From the NCBI GenBank assembly GCA_026315105.1, contig CM048750.1, positions 72,781,797-72,845,796 on the forward strand: DNA of 64,000 nucleotides. The letters are read 5' to 3'. Both the position numbers and the translations under genes were made by a program. Source of the DNA: Locusta migratoria (taxonomy: Eukaryota > Arthropoda > Insecta > Orthoptera > Acrididae). Under the pieces are notes generated by a model. That model had not been told where the DNA came from. It saw only the letters and a program-made list of their open reading frames with translations, and searched no databases. This document shows, in pieces, positions 46,653 through 57,379 of the stretch (positions are counted from its first letter, which is position 1; every line of letters begins with the position of its first letter).

Positions 46653-49600
46653 TTAAATGGACTTGTAAAATCCACACTCACGCATAAAATTTAAAACAGA
46701 GTCAACCGTGGAGGTATTGTCAGCTAATACTAGCTGCAAAGTGTCAGGAAGATTAAAATATCGTCGTGCTGCGGCTAAATTGTCGCATTCAAGTAAGATG
46801 TGGGCGACCGTCAAAGGCGCACCACATCGACACTGAGGAGGGTCCTCGCGACACAAGAGGTGACCATGCGTAAGCCAAGTATGGCCCATACAGAGTCGGC
46901 AAAGGACAACCGACTCCCTGCGAGAATCCCTCAGGGACGTCTTCCATGCAGCGGTAGACGTCTTGACAGCACGGAGCTTATTTGGTTCAGTGGAATCTGC
47001 CCATTCAGAATTCCAAACCCTTAAGACCTTGCGGGTCAACTGGGTTTGGAGGTCGGAAACTTGGAGGCCAATATCCAGGGATCGCGAAATGGAGGCCTGC
47101 TTGGCCAGCTGATCAACACGTTCATTGCCTGGTATACGTATGTGCCCTGGCGTCCAGACAAAAACGACAGAACGGCCTGACTCGACAAGGGCGAAGACAG
47201 CATCTTGAATGGCTCGCACAACTGTGTGTTTCGGTAGAAACTGGTCGAGGGCCTGTAAGCCACTCAGGGAGTCGCTACAGATGACGAACGACCCCCGGGG
47301 GCGAGCTCTGAGGTGTTCAAGAGCTCTCAAAATACCGACCAGTTCTGTAGTGAAGATTCTGCTTCGCAAGGCAATGACCGCTGTTCGATGTGGTTACCAT
47401 AGATAAAGGCATATCCAGCATGGCCATCGACCACAGAACTGTCCGTGTAAAGAATGTTTGCTCCGTGAAATGTGTCAAGCAGTGCATGGAACCGGCGACG
47501 GAGAAGCAGTGGTGAAATCGAGGCTTTCGAATCCCGGGATAAATCCAACCGAAGCTCCAGGCGAGGAATCGTCCAAGGGGGGATACGGGGGGAGTAATGG
47601 AACGCTGGAGGAAGGGGTAGAGAAGCAAGTGAGGAGAAAAGGGAACGGACATGGGCCGCAATCGGAAGACCCGACCTGGGCCAACTTCGCGGGGAAGGGA
47701 GTAAATAAAGTGGGAAGAGAAGCTTGCGGTTGGGATGGCAGGATGAAGAATGAACCAGGGCGACGTAAGACACCAACAACCGTTGCCGGCGATACTGCAG
47801 AGGGGGGAACATCAGCTTCAGCTAGAAGGCTCGTTATGGGACTGGTGCGAAAAGCCCCTGTTGCGAGACGCACACCTGTGTGTTGGATGGGGTCTAGGAC
47901 CCGCAAGGCAGAAGGGGCTGCCGAGTCATAAACCAAGCTCCCGTAATCAAGCCGAGAAAGAATAAGTGACTTGTAGAGCTGAAGAAGGGTGGAATGTGCT
48001 GCTCCCCATCCAGTATGGCTGAGGCATCTGAGAACGTTTAAATGCCGCCAACACGTCTGTCTCAGCTGACGTAGGTGTGGCATCCAAGTCAGCCGGGCAT
48101 CGAAGACCATGCCCAGGAAGCGATGTGTTTCCTTGAACTGAAGTAGTTCACGACCCAAGTAGAGCTCTGGGTCAGGGTGAACTACCCGACGGTGACAGAA
48201 GTGCATCACACTAAAAACAACGGGACACTGAGGAAAGAGCCCTGTGGGACACCGTCCTCTTGAATACGGGGGGAGCTAAAAGATGCCCCAACCCTCACCC
48301 GGAACGAGTGGTGGGAGACGAAATTGCGAATAAAAATAGGAAGGGCACCCAGTAAGCCCCAGTCATGCAGAGTTGTTAAAATATGGTGGCGCCTGGTGGT
48401 GTCATACGCCTTTCGAAGGTAAAAAAATACAGCAATTAAATGCTCATGCCTAGCGAAGGCAGTGTGAATGGCCGACTCCAGTGACACGAGGTTGTCAATG
48501 GTAGAACGGCCCTGGCGAAAGCCCCCCTGTTGCGAAGCAAGGAGTCCGCGCTCTTCTAGGATCCACATAAGCCGCCGACTCACCATACGTTCGAAGAGCT
48601 TGCAGAGAACGTTGGTGAGGCTGATTGGACGGTAATTTTCAGCCACCAGGGGATCTGCACCAGATTTCAGCACCAGGATGATAGTGCTTTCCCGCCATTG
48701 CGATCAGAAAACCCCCTCTGCCCATAGATGGGTAAACAGAGCGAGAATGCGGCGTTGAGACTCTGGTGAAAGGTGTCGGAGGAATTGGCCGTGCATCCTA
48801 TCTGGTCCTGGAGTTGTATCAGGACACGCAGCAAGGGCAGTTCGGAACTCCCACTCACTAAACGGGTCGTTTATTTCCCGACGACGAGTGCGGAAGGATA
48901 ACTGTTTCCGCTTGGCCCGCTCTTTGAGAGAGCGGAAGTCGGCACTGTACGTGACAGTCGCAGAGCATCGTGCATAGTGCTCTGCCATATGCTCGGCGAT
49001 AGCTGTCGGGAGCATGCAGAGCACACCCTGGATGGTGAGGGATGGGATTCCTGTCGGTGGGCGGTATCCAAAGACGTGTCGGACTTGCGTCCATACCTGA
49101 GTCAGGGAGGTGCGGGAGCCGATACTGGCCACATACCGCTCTCAGGAATCCTGCTTCCTCTGCTGTATGAGTCGTAGAGCACGCGCACGGAGCCGTTTAA
49201 AGGCCACCAAATTCTCCACGGAAGGGTGGCGTCGATGGCGCTGGAGCGCTCGCCGACGTTCCCGGATAGCCTCAGCAATCTCCCGTGTCCACCATGGCAC
49301 GGACCTACGCCTAGTGGAACCGGTGGTTTGTGGAACTGCTACCTCAGCGGCCATGACAATACTATCAGTCACCTGCTGGACTGCATTGTCAATGTCATCT
49401 GGCAGTGGTGCAGCGATGACAGCGTTTGAAGCATACACAGGCCAATCAGCCCTACGGAGACACTAACGGGGTAAGCTGTCTGCAGCTTGGTACTGCGGGA
49501 GCGACACAAAGATTGGAAAGTGGTCGCTGCCGCACAGATCATCATATACGCGCCGACCAAGGTGTGGTCAAAGGCTGGGGCTGCAGACGGAGAGGTCGAT

Positions 49601-50160
49601 CGCTGAATACGAGCCCTGTGCCACGCTAAAATGCGTGGGGGCACTTGTATTCAGGAGGCAAAGGTCTTGTTGCGCCAATAATGTCTCAACATCCCTACCG
49701 CGGCCTGTGGTCTGGAGTCCACCACACAAAGGGTTGTGGGCGTTGAAGTCCCCTAAGAGGAGGAATGGTGGAGGAAGTTGGGAGACCAGATCAGTAAGGG
49801 TGTTGAGAGACACGGCCTCATCCAGAGACAGTTAATTCCTGCGTTGCCCGGATTCTAACAGCCACTGCATCAAGAGTGGTGTTGAGCGGCACCGGGTACA
49901 GTGTCCAGGACATACAGGCAGACACCGCCAGACACCCTGTCGTAAAGGGTCCTGTTGCGGTAGTAGCCCTGATACCCACGGAGGGCAGGGGTGCGCTGTG
50001 CTGGAAACCATGTCTCCTGTAGGGCGATACAAAATGCCGGGTAGCGGTACAGTAGTTGTCGCAGCTCAGCCAGGTGATTAAAGAAGCCGCCGCAATTCCA
50101 CTGGAGAATAATTAGTTCTCCACGCTCTAAGGGCATAAAAGAAAAAGAAAAAGAAAAAGA
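46653..50160 (-). pseudogene. LINE copy 2 ORF2 (endonuclease, reverse transcriptase, RNase H)
   Basis: Endonuclease: LIILQWNCGGFFNHLAEL, CIALQETW and LLLGDFNAHNPLCGG (50130-49570). Reverse transcriptase: PGPDRMHGQFLRHL, AENYRPISLTNVLCKLFERM, QGGFRQGRSTIDNLVSLESA and EDGVPQGSFLSVPLFLV, after which the sequence jumps to MHFCHRRVVHPDPELYLG at 48209. The segment that should hold the YADD catalytic box is deleted. RNase H: FTTELVGILRALEHL, VICSDSLSGLQALDQFL and WTPGHIRIPGNERVDQLAKQ (47370-47050), and a C-terminal CRCGAPLTVAHILLEC. Stop at 46653. It cannot make functional reverse transcriptase. Confidence 0.88.
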
Positions 50161-50168
50161 AAAGAAGA

Positions 50169-51656
50169 TCATTCCATAGGAATATCTACTGCTTTATGAT
50201 CAGGATCAACAGAATCTAAGACCATAGACTCAGGTGAACCTGGTTGTGCAGAGCTCCTATGGTCAGGCGAATCAAGAAGTGCAAGATCCTCAGTGGAGGC
50301 GAGGATCTCGACTTCATCCTCTGAAGCAGAGGATGTGGGTGTGGGTGGCTTGGAAGCCACCAAAGAATCCTTTTTCTTTCTTTCCTTTTTCTTGCCCTCT
50401 CGCTGGCCCTTCGGTGTTGAGGGCCGTGGGAGCTTCTCAGACGGGGTGGCAGGAGCTGAGAAGAACAGGAGGCCCTTCGATCAGCAGCCGGGGGATCCTT
50501 CAGCAGAAGCCTCGGAAGGGAGTGTCCCATGGGACCCCTTCCGGGCGAGAGGAGCCGGAGAAGGCTGTTTTTTCTCCGGCTGTGGAGTGGGGACCGATGT
50601 CCCCTGAGATGGTTTATCTGTTGCTCCCAACGTGAATAGAGTGGGAGCAACCGAAGGAGGGGCGCCCCCAACTGCCAAGGGGGCAGGTGCAGTGGTTCGG
50701 GCCTGGGGGCCCGCTGGCATTAGTGGTACAGGTGGTCTGGAGATCGATGGTGAAGCTACAGAGGTGGTCATGGTCAAGGGATGGAGCTTTGTATACTTAC
50801 GTCTGGCCACCGCGTATGTCAGCCGGTCCAGGGTCTTGTATTCCATGATCTTACGCTCCTTGTGGAGTACAGAGCAGTTGGGAGAACACGGAGGATGCTG
50901 CTGGTTACAATTGACGCAAACTGGAGGTGGGGTACAGGGGGCATCTGGGTGGGATGCACGCCCGTACTCCCGACATGTTGGGTTGGCATCACATCGGGAG
51001 GACATATGACCAAACCTCCAGCACTTGAAGCAGCGCATAGGGGGAGGTACGTAGGGCTTTACGTCGATCCAGTAGACCATCACCTTGACCTTCTCAGGCA
51101 ATGAATCGCCCTCGAAATCCAAGATCAAGGCACCGGTGGCTACCCTGTTGTCCTTCGGACCCCTATAGATGCGCCGGATGAAATGCACACCTCGCCGCTC
51201 CAAGTTAGCTCGTAATTCGTCGTCAGATTGCAACAGAAGATCCCTGTGGAATATGATACCCTGGACCATATTTAAGCTCTTATGTGGCGTAATGCTAATG
51301 GAAACATCACCCAGCTTGTCACAGGCTAGCAAAGCCCGTGACTGGGCCGGGGATGACATCGTTATTAGAACTGAGCCAGATCGCATCTTCGACAGACTAT
51401 CGACCTCTCCATATTTATCTTCCAAATGTTCCACAAAGAACATTGGCTTTGTGGACATGAAAGATTCCCCATCCGTATGAGTACACACTAAATACTTAGG
51501 GGCATAAGCCTCACCTTGAGTTTTGGCCCTACGTTCCTCCCACGGTGTAGACAGGGGAGGAAACGTTTGGGGGTCATACTGCTTAGCATTGTATTCACTT
51601 CTACCGCGCTTAGAGATGGCAGTTGTACGTCCGCCAACGTTTCGTGGTCTTTTCAT
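50169..51656 (-). pseudogene. LINE copy 2 ORF1 (gag-like, zinc knuckles)
   Basis: A 391-codon open frame begins MKRPRNVGGRTTAISKRGRS. The middle part has KPMFFVEHLEDKYGEVDSLS and VLITMSSPAQSRALLACDKL, an RRM-like region. Zinc knuckles follow: CFKCWRFGHMSSRC (full C-x2-C-x4-H-x4-C), CREYGRASHPDAPC (second Cys replaced by Tyr) and CVNCNQQHPPCSPNC. A frameshift near 50490 moves the end into another frame (TSSASEDEVEILASTEDLAL, stop at 50169). Confidence 0.88.
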
Positions 51657-53859
51657 GGTGTTCCCATGAGCAGCTAGGGAAATAAGGGTCCACCCAGACA
51701 GAGCCCTGCTTGCCTGGGTAAGCCTTATATAACTGAGGTGTGGCAGGTTCCTCAGAGGTTGCTCGCTAGCGGCTGTTCAACCTCAACAGCCATGCATCTC
51801 CTCGGCACGTAGCAAACCTTGAGATTGAGGTTTTTTTTTTAATAGAGGTTTGTACCGTCCTCGCGACCCGGGCGATTAAGCCAAGATCCCCGGGCTCTGA
51901 AACGTACAACGTTCCACCGTCGCGCCGAACGATGGTCGTTGAAGCACGCACAGAGCTTACGGTGTAGCGGACTGTTGGCGCGACACAGCCCACAGCTCGT
52001 ACTCAGAAAATTAATGCTGAGCCCCTGAGGGTACGCTTTTGTTGCTCCATACGTAAATATACTCTAATTGTTTCCGTGCAACTCTGGATACATTGAGAAA
52101 TTATTTTTGACAAGCGGCTTTGTCAAATCAAGCTGCATTGTAAATAATTAATTTTATTTCTGCTTTATGGCATACAGGTTATCGTGTGACTCCTTGTCCA
52201 CTCAGTAAATTAATAAAGCTTGAAAGGCGAATATTTTTTTTTTTTTTAAATTGTGCAAAACATCGTATATCTTATCCTCAATGTAAATTTCATCAAGGTG
52301 ATATCGTAAATTTGCTGCATACTGCGGCTATAGCGAGACTTTGACCTCCAAACGATATATATCGAATCGATACGTTTCGAAACGATATGTATGGAATAAG
52401 CGAATGTTTCTGAACCTGAGATAGGCGCGCTACACGCACTGAGGTACTATAAAATAATTCTTGTTGGTCCTATACCTAACCTAACATTCACTTTAAAAAA
52501 GTTGTGTGTAGTGTAGCCTTAAGAAGGTTAGGTATAGCTTAAACAAGAAGTTTTTTTTAGTACATGAGGGTGCGTAGCATCCGAGTCTATGGTTCAGAAG
52601 TCTAAATTGATTTACAGTTGTATGTCCGATATATATAATTTCAGGACGAGTTACTTCGAAAGTAAGCTTTCTTCTAAGTTACCCAGAAAGCTGTACTCCT
52701 GCCTATCCACATCCTTTAAAATCACAACATATTCATAAAAATCACAACATTTGCCTCTTCGATACGTAACATTTCGATACTTAACCATTTCGATGTATAA
52801 TCGTTTGGAGGATGATGCTGCGCTATTCAGCACATCTGCAAAATTACTAATTTCAGACTAAATTCCAATCTAATTTTTTCTTTTTGTTCTGTCGTATAAG
52901 ACGACCTTGGATTTTAGGGGCCTTTCTTTCATGATTTAGCCATCGTCTTAAATCTGCGGAAATATACGGTATACTCTAGGCCTACTACCCAGGACTGACT
53001 TTGTATGATTCTTTCATTAAAAGTTTTAGCAACAATATACTGTGTCCTCTTGCAGAAATACATCAAAATACATTGTAGACGTCATAATTTTTGCAATTGT
53101 ATTGTATCATTACAGGGACATCAAAAAGTCAATAATACAAATTAAATAACACCGATTACAAAAGCTCCTGCCTACATAACACATTAGAAAGACTGACAGA
53201 GACAAGCCACTTGTTCAGCTGTTTGCTAATAAGAAACTTCAGTAACCAGTGTTGAAATCAATTTCTTTCCATTATGCCTTGTAGTTACCATACTGCTTGT
53301 AATTCAGAAAACTACTATGTATTATTTTGAATAGTCTGCACTGTGTATGGATGGCATATTAGCTACACTGCAGATTATTAAACACAGCCAAAAATAACAA
53401 AAATTTATTTAAACTTGAAAGCAGAATGATATCTCATTGAGATATTGATTAGTACATATGACACATGAGATTCCCAAAACTGGTGCTCAACATGGAGAAT
53501 CATTCATACATCACAATACTTTATTTCATATACAGTTCAATATATTGAAGTGTGGTCTTGTTGCAAAGAGACATGTATGTAAAATGGCAGCTGAGGGAAA
53601 GAGTCAGGAGCAGATGATGATCGAAAGGTAGGGGGACTGGGGGAAGTCGAGGCTGGGAAAGGAAGGGGGCCTGGGGGTTGGAGTGGAGGTGGCCTAGAAA
53701 GGGGGGGTGGCTGGGGAATGGAGGGGGAGTTACAGGAGGGGTGGCTGGGGCCGGAAGCCTGAGGTAGGGGTGGCCAGGGAGAGTTGTCAGTGGGAGGTGA
53801 AGAGCCTGGAGAAGGGTAGCCAGGGAGGGGGGTCTGGGGGAGGTGAAGGGCGGCCAGGG

Positions 53860-55400
53860 AGGTGAGGAGTCCGGGGGATGGGGAGGAGTCCGGGGGATGG
53901 GGAGGAGTCCGGGGGGGGAGGAGTCCGGGGGGAGGGATGGGGAGGAGTCCGGGGGGGGGGGGGGGGGAGGAGTCCGGGGGGGGGGGGTTGGGGAGGAGTC
54001 TGGGGGGGGTTGGGGAGGAGTCCGGGGGGGGGGGTTGGGGAGGAGTCTGGGGGGGGGGTTGGAGAGGAGTCCGGGGGGGGGGTTGGGGAGGAGTCCGGGG
54101 GGGGGGTTTGGGGAGGAGTCCGGGGGGGATTGGGGAGGAGTCCGGGGGGGGGGTTGAGGAGTCCGGGGGGGTTGAGGAGGAGTCCGGGGGGGGGTTGGGG
54201 AGGAGTCCGGGGGGGTTGGGGAGGAGTCCGGGGGGGATGGGGAGGAGTCCGGGGGGATGGGGAGGAGTCCGGGGGGGGGGGGGGGTTGGGGAGGAGTCCG
54301 GGGGGGGGGGGGGGGGGGGTTGAGGAGTCCGGGGGGGTTGAGGAGGAGTCCGGGGGGGGGTTGGGGAGGAGTCCGGGGGGGGGGGGGGTTGGGGAGGAGT
54401 CCGGGGGGGGGAGGAGTCCGGGGGGGAGGAGTCCGGGGGGATGGGGAGGAGTCCGGGGGGATGGGGAGGAGTCCGGGGGGGATGGGGAGGAGTCCGGGGG
54501 GATGGGAAGGAGTCCGGGGGGGGGGGGGGGGTTGGGGAGGAGTCCGGGGGGGGGGGTCCGGGGGGGAGGAGTCCGGGGGGGATGGGGAGGAGTCCGGGGG
54601 GGATGGGGAGGAGTCCGGGGGGGGATGGGGAGGAGTCCGGGGGGGATGGGGAGGAGTCCGGGGGGGATGGGGAGGAGTCCGGGGGGGATGGGGAGGAGTC
54701 CGGGGGGGGATGGGGAGGAGTCCGGGGGGGGGATGGGGAGGAGTCCGGGGGGGATGGGGAGGAGTCGGGGGGGGGGGGGGGGGGGATGGGGAGGAGTCGG
54801 GGGGGGGATGGGGAGGAGTCCGGGGGGGGTTGGGGAGGAGTCCGGGGGGGGGAGTCCGGGGGGGATGGGGAGGAGTCCGGGGGGATGGGGAGGAGTCCGG
54901 GGGGGATGGGGAGGAGTCCGTGGGGGGGGGGGGGTTGGGGAGGAGTCCGGGGGGGGGGGGGGGGAGTCCGGGGGGGGATGGGGAGGAGTCCGGGGGGATG
55001 GGGAGGAGTCCGGGGGGATGGGGAGGAGTCCGGGGGGATGGGGAGGAGTCCGGGGGGATGGGGAGGAGTCCGGGGGGGATGGGGAGGAGTCCGGGGGGGG
55101 TGGGGAGGAGTCCGGGGGGGGATGGGGAGGAGTCCGGGGGGGATGGGGAGGAGTCCGGGGGGGATGGGGAGGAGTCCGGGGGGGATGGGGAGGAGTCCGG
55201 GGGGGATGGGGAGGAGTCCGGGGGGGATGGGGAGGAGTCCGGGGGGGATGGGGAGGAGTCCGGGGGGGATGGGGAGGAGTCCGGGGGGGATGGGGAGGAG
55301 TCCGGGGGGGATGGGGAGGAGTCCGGGGGGATGGGGAGGAGTCCGGGGGGATGGGGAGGAGTCCGGGGGGATGGGGAGGAGTCCGGGGGGGATGGGGAGG
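53860..55400. repeat. G-rich minisatellite, about 20-bp unit, 1.5 kb
   Basis: The unit GGGGAGGAGTCCGGGGGGAT repeats about 65-75 times, varying mainly in G-run length (5 to 20 or more) and AT versus TT. The 55020-55400 part is the most regular. Long open frames on both strands (up to 686 codons, Pro/Ser-rich or Gly/Glu-rich) arise because the unit lacks stop codons and are not genes. In the Ncoa6 transcript it is C-rich; the G-rich strand is the template. Confidence 0.95.
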
Positions 55401-55808
55401 GCAAGGGAGTGAGGTAGGAGAGGGCCAAAAGGAAAAATGGGGGAGAAGCAAAGGGAGGGAGAAAGGACATTGCAGGGGAGGCACGAATGGCATTGGGGGG
55501 CAGAGGAGAGGGACTAAGGTGGGAGAAAGACCAAGGGCATTGGGAGTAGTGAGAAGTCGGAACGACATCATGGGGATACAAGAAAGCTGAAGGGCTTTAC
55601 TGGGAGGGCTTATGGGTATTGGAGAGGGCGAGATGTCGAAAGGAGAGGGGGAAGGGCATATGCCGGCGAGAGGGGAGGGTGGGAGATGCCGACGAGGGGG
55701 AAGGGAGTTGGATTGTTAAGACTCTGATAGGCGGTAATATGAATGCAATGAAGGGAAGGGATGGGAGAGGATAAAAAGGGGTGTGGAGGTTTGAAACAAT
55801 AAAAATAA

Positions 55809-57370
55809 TCAGGAAAAAATAGTTAAGGGGATATTGTAAGGGGCGAAACACTGTTGCAGGGAAGCCACGAATTGGAGGGATATCGGATAATGAGTGGGGA
55901 AAGAGGGCGGGGGGGGGGGGGGGAGGAATAATGTTAGACATAGGGTGAAGGGGTGGCAGGTTATCTTGAGGTCAGGATGGTCGCGGGACTGTAGAATGTG
56001 TTGAAGGGACAACTCCCATCTATGCAGTTCAGAAGAGCTGCTGGTGGAGGGAAGGATCCAGATGGCTTGGGTAGTAAAGCAGCTATTGAAATCCAGAGTG
56101 CTGTATTCAGCCGCATGCTGAACCACAGGGGGACTATCTTGCTATTGCCACAGTTTGATGATGGTCATTCATCCTGATGGACAGCTGGTTTGTTGTCATA
56201 CCAACGTAAAATGCTTTGCAATGACTGCTGCACAGTTGGTAAATCACATGGCTTATTTCCCCAGGAGGCCAGACTACTGATGGGGTAGGATAAGCTTGTG
56301 ACAAGTACTGGAATAGGAAGTGCTGGGTGGGTGGATTGGGCAGATTTGCATCAATAACCTCCACAAGGATATTATCCATATGATAAGAGGCTGGGATTGA
56401 GAGTGGCATATAGATGGACTAGGATGTTGTGGAGGGTGGGTGAGTGACAGAATACCACTTTAGGAGGGGTCAGAATGATTTTGGGCAAGATGTGTCTCAT
56501 TTCAGGGTATGATGAGAGATCATCAAAACCCCGACAAAGGATGTGATTTAATTGTTCCAGGCCTGGGTGGTACTGCATGACAAGATGGACACTCCTTTGT
56601 GATTGGTTATTGAGGTTGGAGGGAGAATTGGTCGGTGTTGAAATATGACACAGGAAATCTGTTTTCAAACTAGGACAGGAAGGTAATGTCGGTCTGTGAA
56701 GGCCTTTGGCATCTGGGTAAGGGACTTCTCATGACTGCAAATTCGCCATCATGGTCGGCAGGGCTGTATGTGAGGGATTTTTTTGATGTGGTTGGGTGGT
56801 AGCTGTCAAAGCGCAGGTACTGTCGGTGATTAGTAGGTTGAACATGGACGGAGGTCTTGATGGAGCTGACAGTGAGGTGAAGGTTAACATCCAGGAAGGT
56901 GACTTGGCAGGTTGAGAAGGACCAAATGAAACTGATGGGGGAGAAACAGTTGAGGTTGTGGTGAAGGAACAAGTATAGGGTGTCCTGGCCTTGAGTGCAA
57001 ATCATGAAAATATCATCAATGAACCTGAGCCAGACCAGGGTTTGGGGTTTTCAGAGGCTAGGGTGGTTTCTTCTAGACGGCCCATGAATAGGTTGGCATA
57101 GGATGGTGGCATAATACAGGTGCTCATGACTATGCTGCAGATGCCTGTATACTTTTCCTTCAAAGGAAAAGTAATTGTTTGTTAGGGCGTAACTAGTGAA
57201 AGTTATAAAGAAAGAGGTATTGGACTTGGTGTCTAAAGGATGCTGAGAAAGGTGATGTTTGATAGTAATAAGACCATGGGCATGTGGGATATTGCTGTAT
57301 AGTGAAGTGGCACATCAACAGTGATAAGTAAGGATCCTGGAGGTATAGGGGTAGGGATGGTGTGTTTTAT
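55809..57370 (-). pseudogene. Penelope-like element: reverse transcriptase and GIY-YIG-like endonuclease remnant
   Basis: On the minus strand from about 57360: SLLITVDVPLHYTAISHMP (RT), an FSFEGKVYRHLQ-like segment, TFLDVNLHLTVSSIKTSVHV, QPTNHRQYLRFDSYHPTTSK, then PSNLNNQSQRSVHLVMQYHP and LNHILCRGFDDLSSYPEMRH. The last domain reads ISHVIYQLCSSHCKAFYVGM then TTNQLSIRMNDHHQ (56270-56170), matching the GIY-YIG endonuclease of Penelope-like elements (Y.I.C..C...YVG.T...L..R...H). The 3' region IWILPSTSSSSELHRWELSL follows at about 56060. Frameshifted and inactive. Confidence 0.85.
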
Positions 57371-57379
57371 TTCTGTGTT

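Larger units (their letters stand above)
46313..52032 (-). mobile_element. I-group LINE, copy 2, full length with 12-bp target duplication
   Basis: ACGCTTTTGTTG flanks the element exactly at 46301-46312 and 52033-52044. The 3' end is (AAC)n and the 5' end reads CCCTCAGGGGCTCAGCAT. ORF1 and ORF2 carry zinc knuckles, endonuclease, reverse transcriptase and RNase H. The RNase H together with an apurinic-type endonuclease points to the I group of non-LTR elements; the exact clade is not determined. It is less decayed than copy 1 but has frameshifts and an internal deletion. Confidence 0.9.
45768..52971. mobile_element. TA-flanked pogo-like element split by LINE copy 2
   Basis: The left end TACCGTATCTTTCTGCAGAT (45768) and the reverse complement of the right end, TACCGTATATTTCCGCAGAT (52971 inward), form terminal inverted repeats of about 27 bp continuing into AAGACGA, with TA at both outer edges. 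Without the 5.7-kb LINE and one target copy the element would be about 1.47 kb. A short FFYTAKFKK-like frame near 46115 recalls the start of pogo-type transposases; the rest is unreadable. Confidence 0.7.

Noticed and set aside
53860..55400. CRISPR array, because of regular short repeats
   Set aside because: There are no unique spacers, units are contiguous and the genome is eukaryotic.
53521..55590. Very long open frames on both strands (up to 686 codons, Pro/Ser-rich and Gly/Glu-rich)
   Set aside because: They are frames through a stop-free 20-bp minisatellite and have no domain, no splice context and mirror frames on the other strand.
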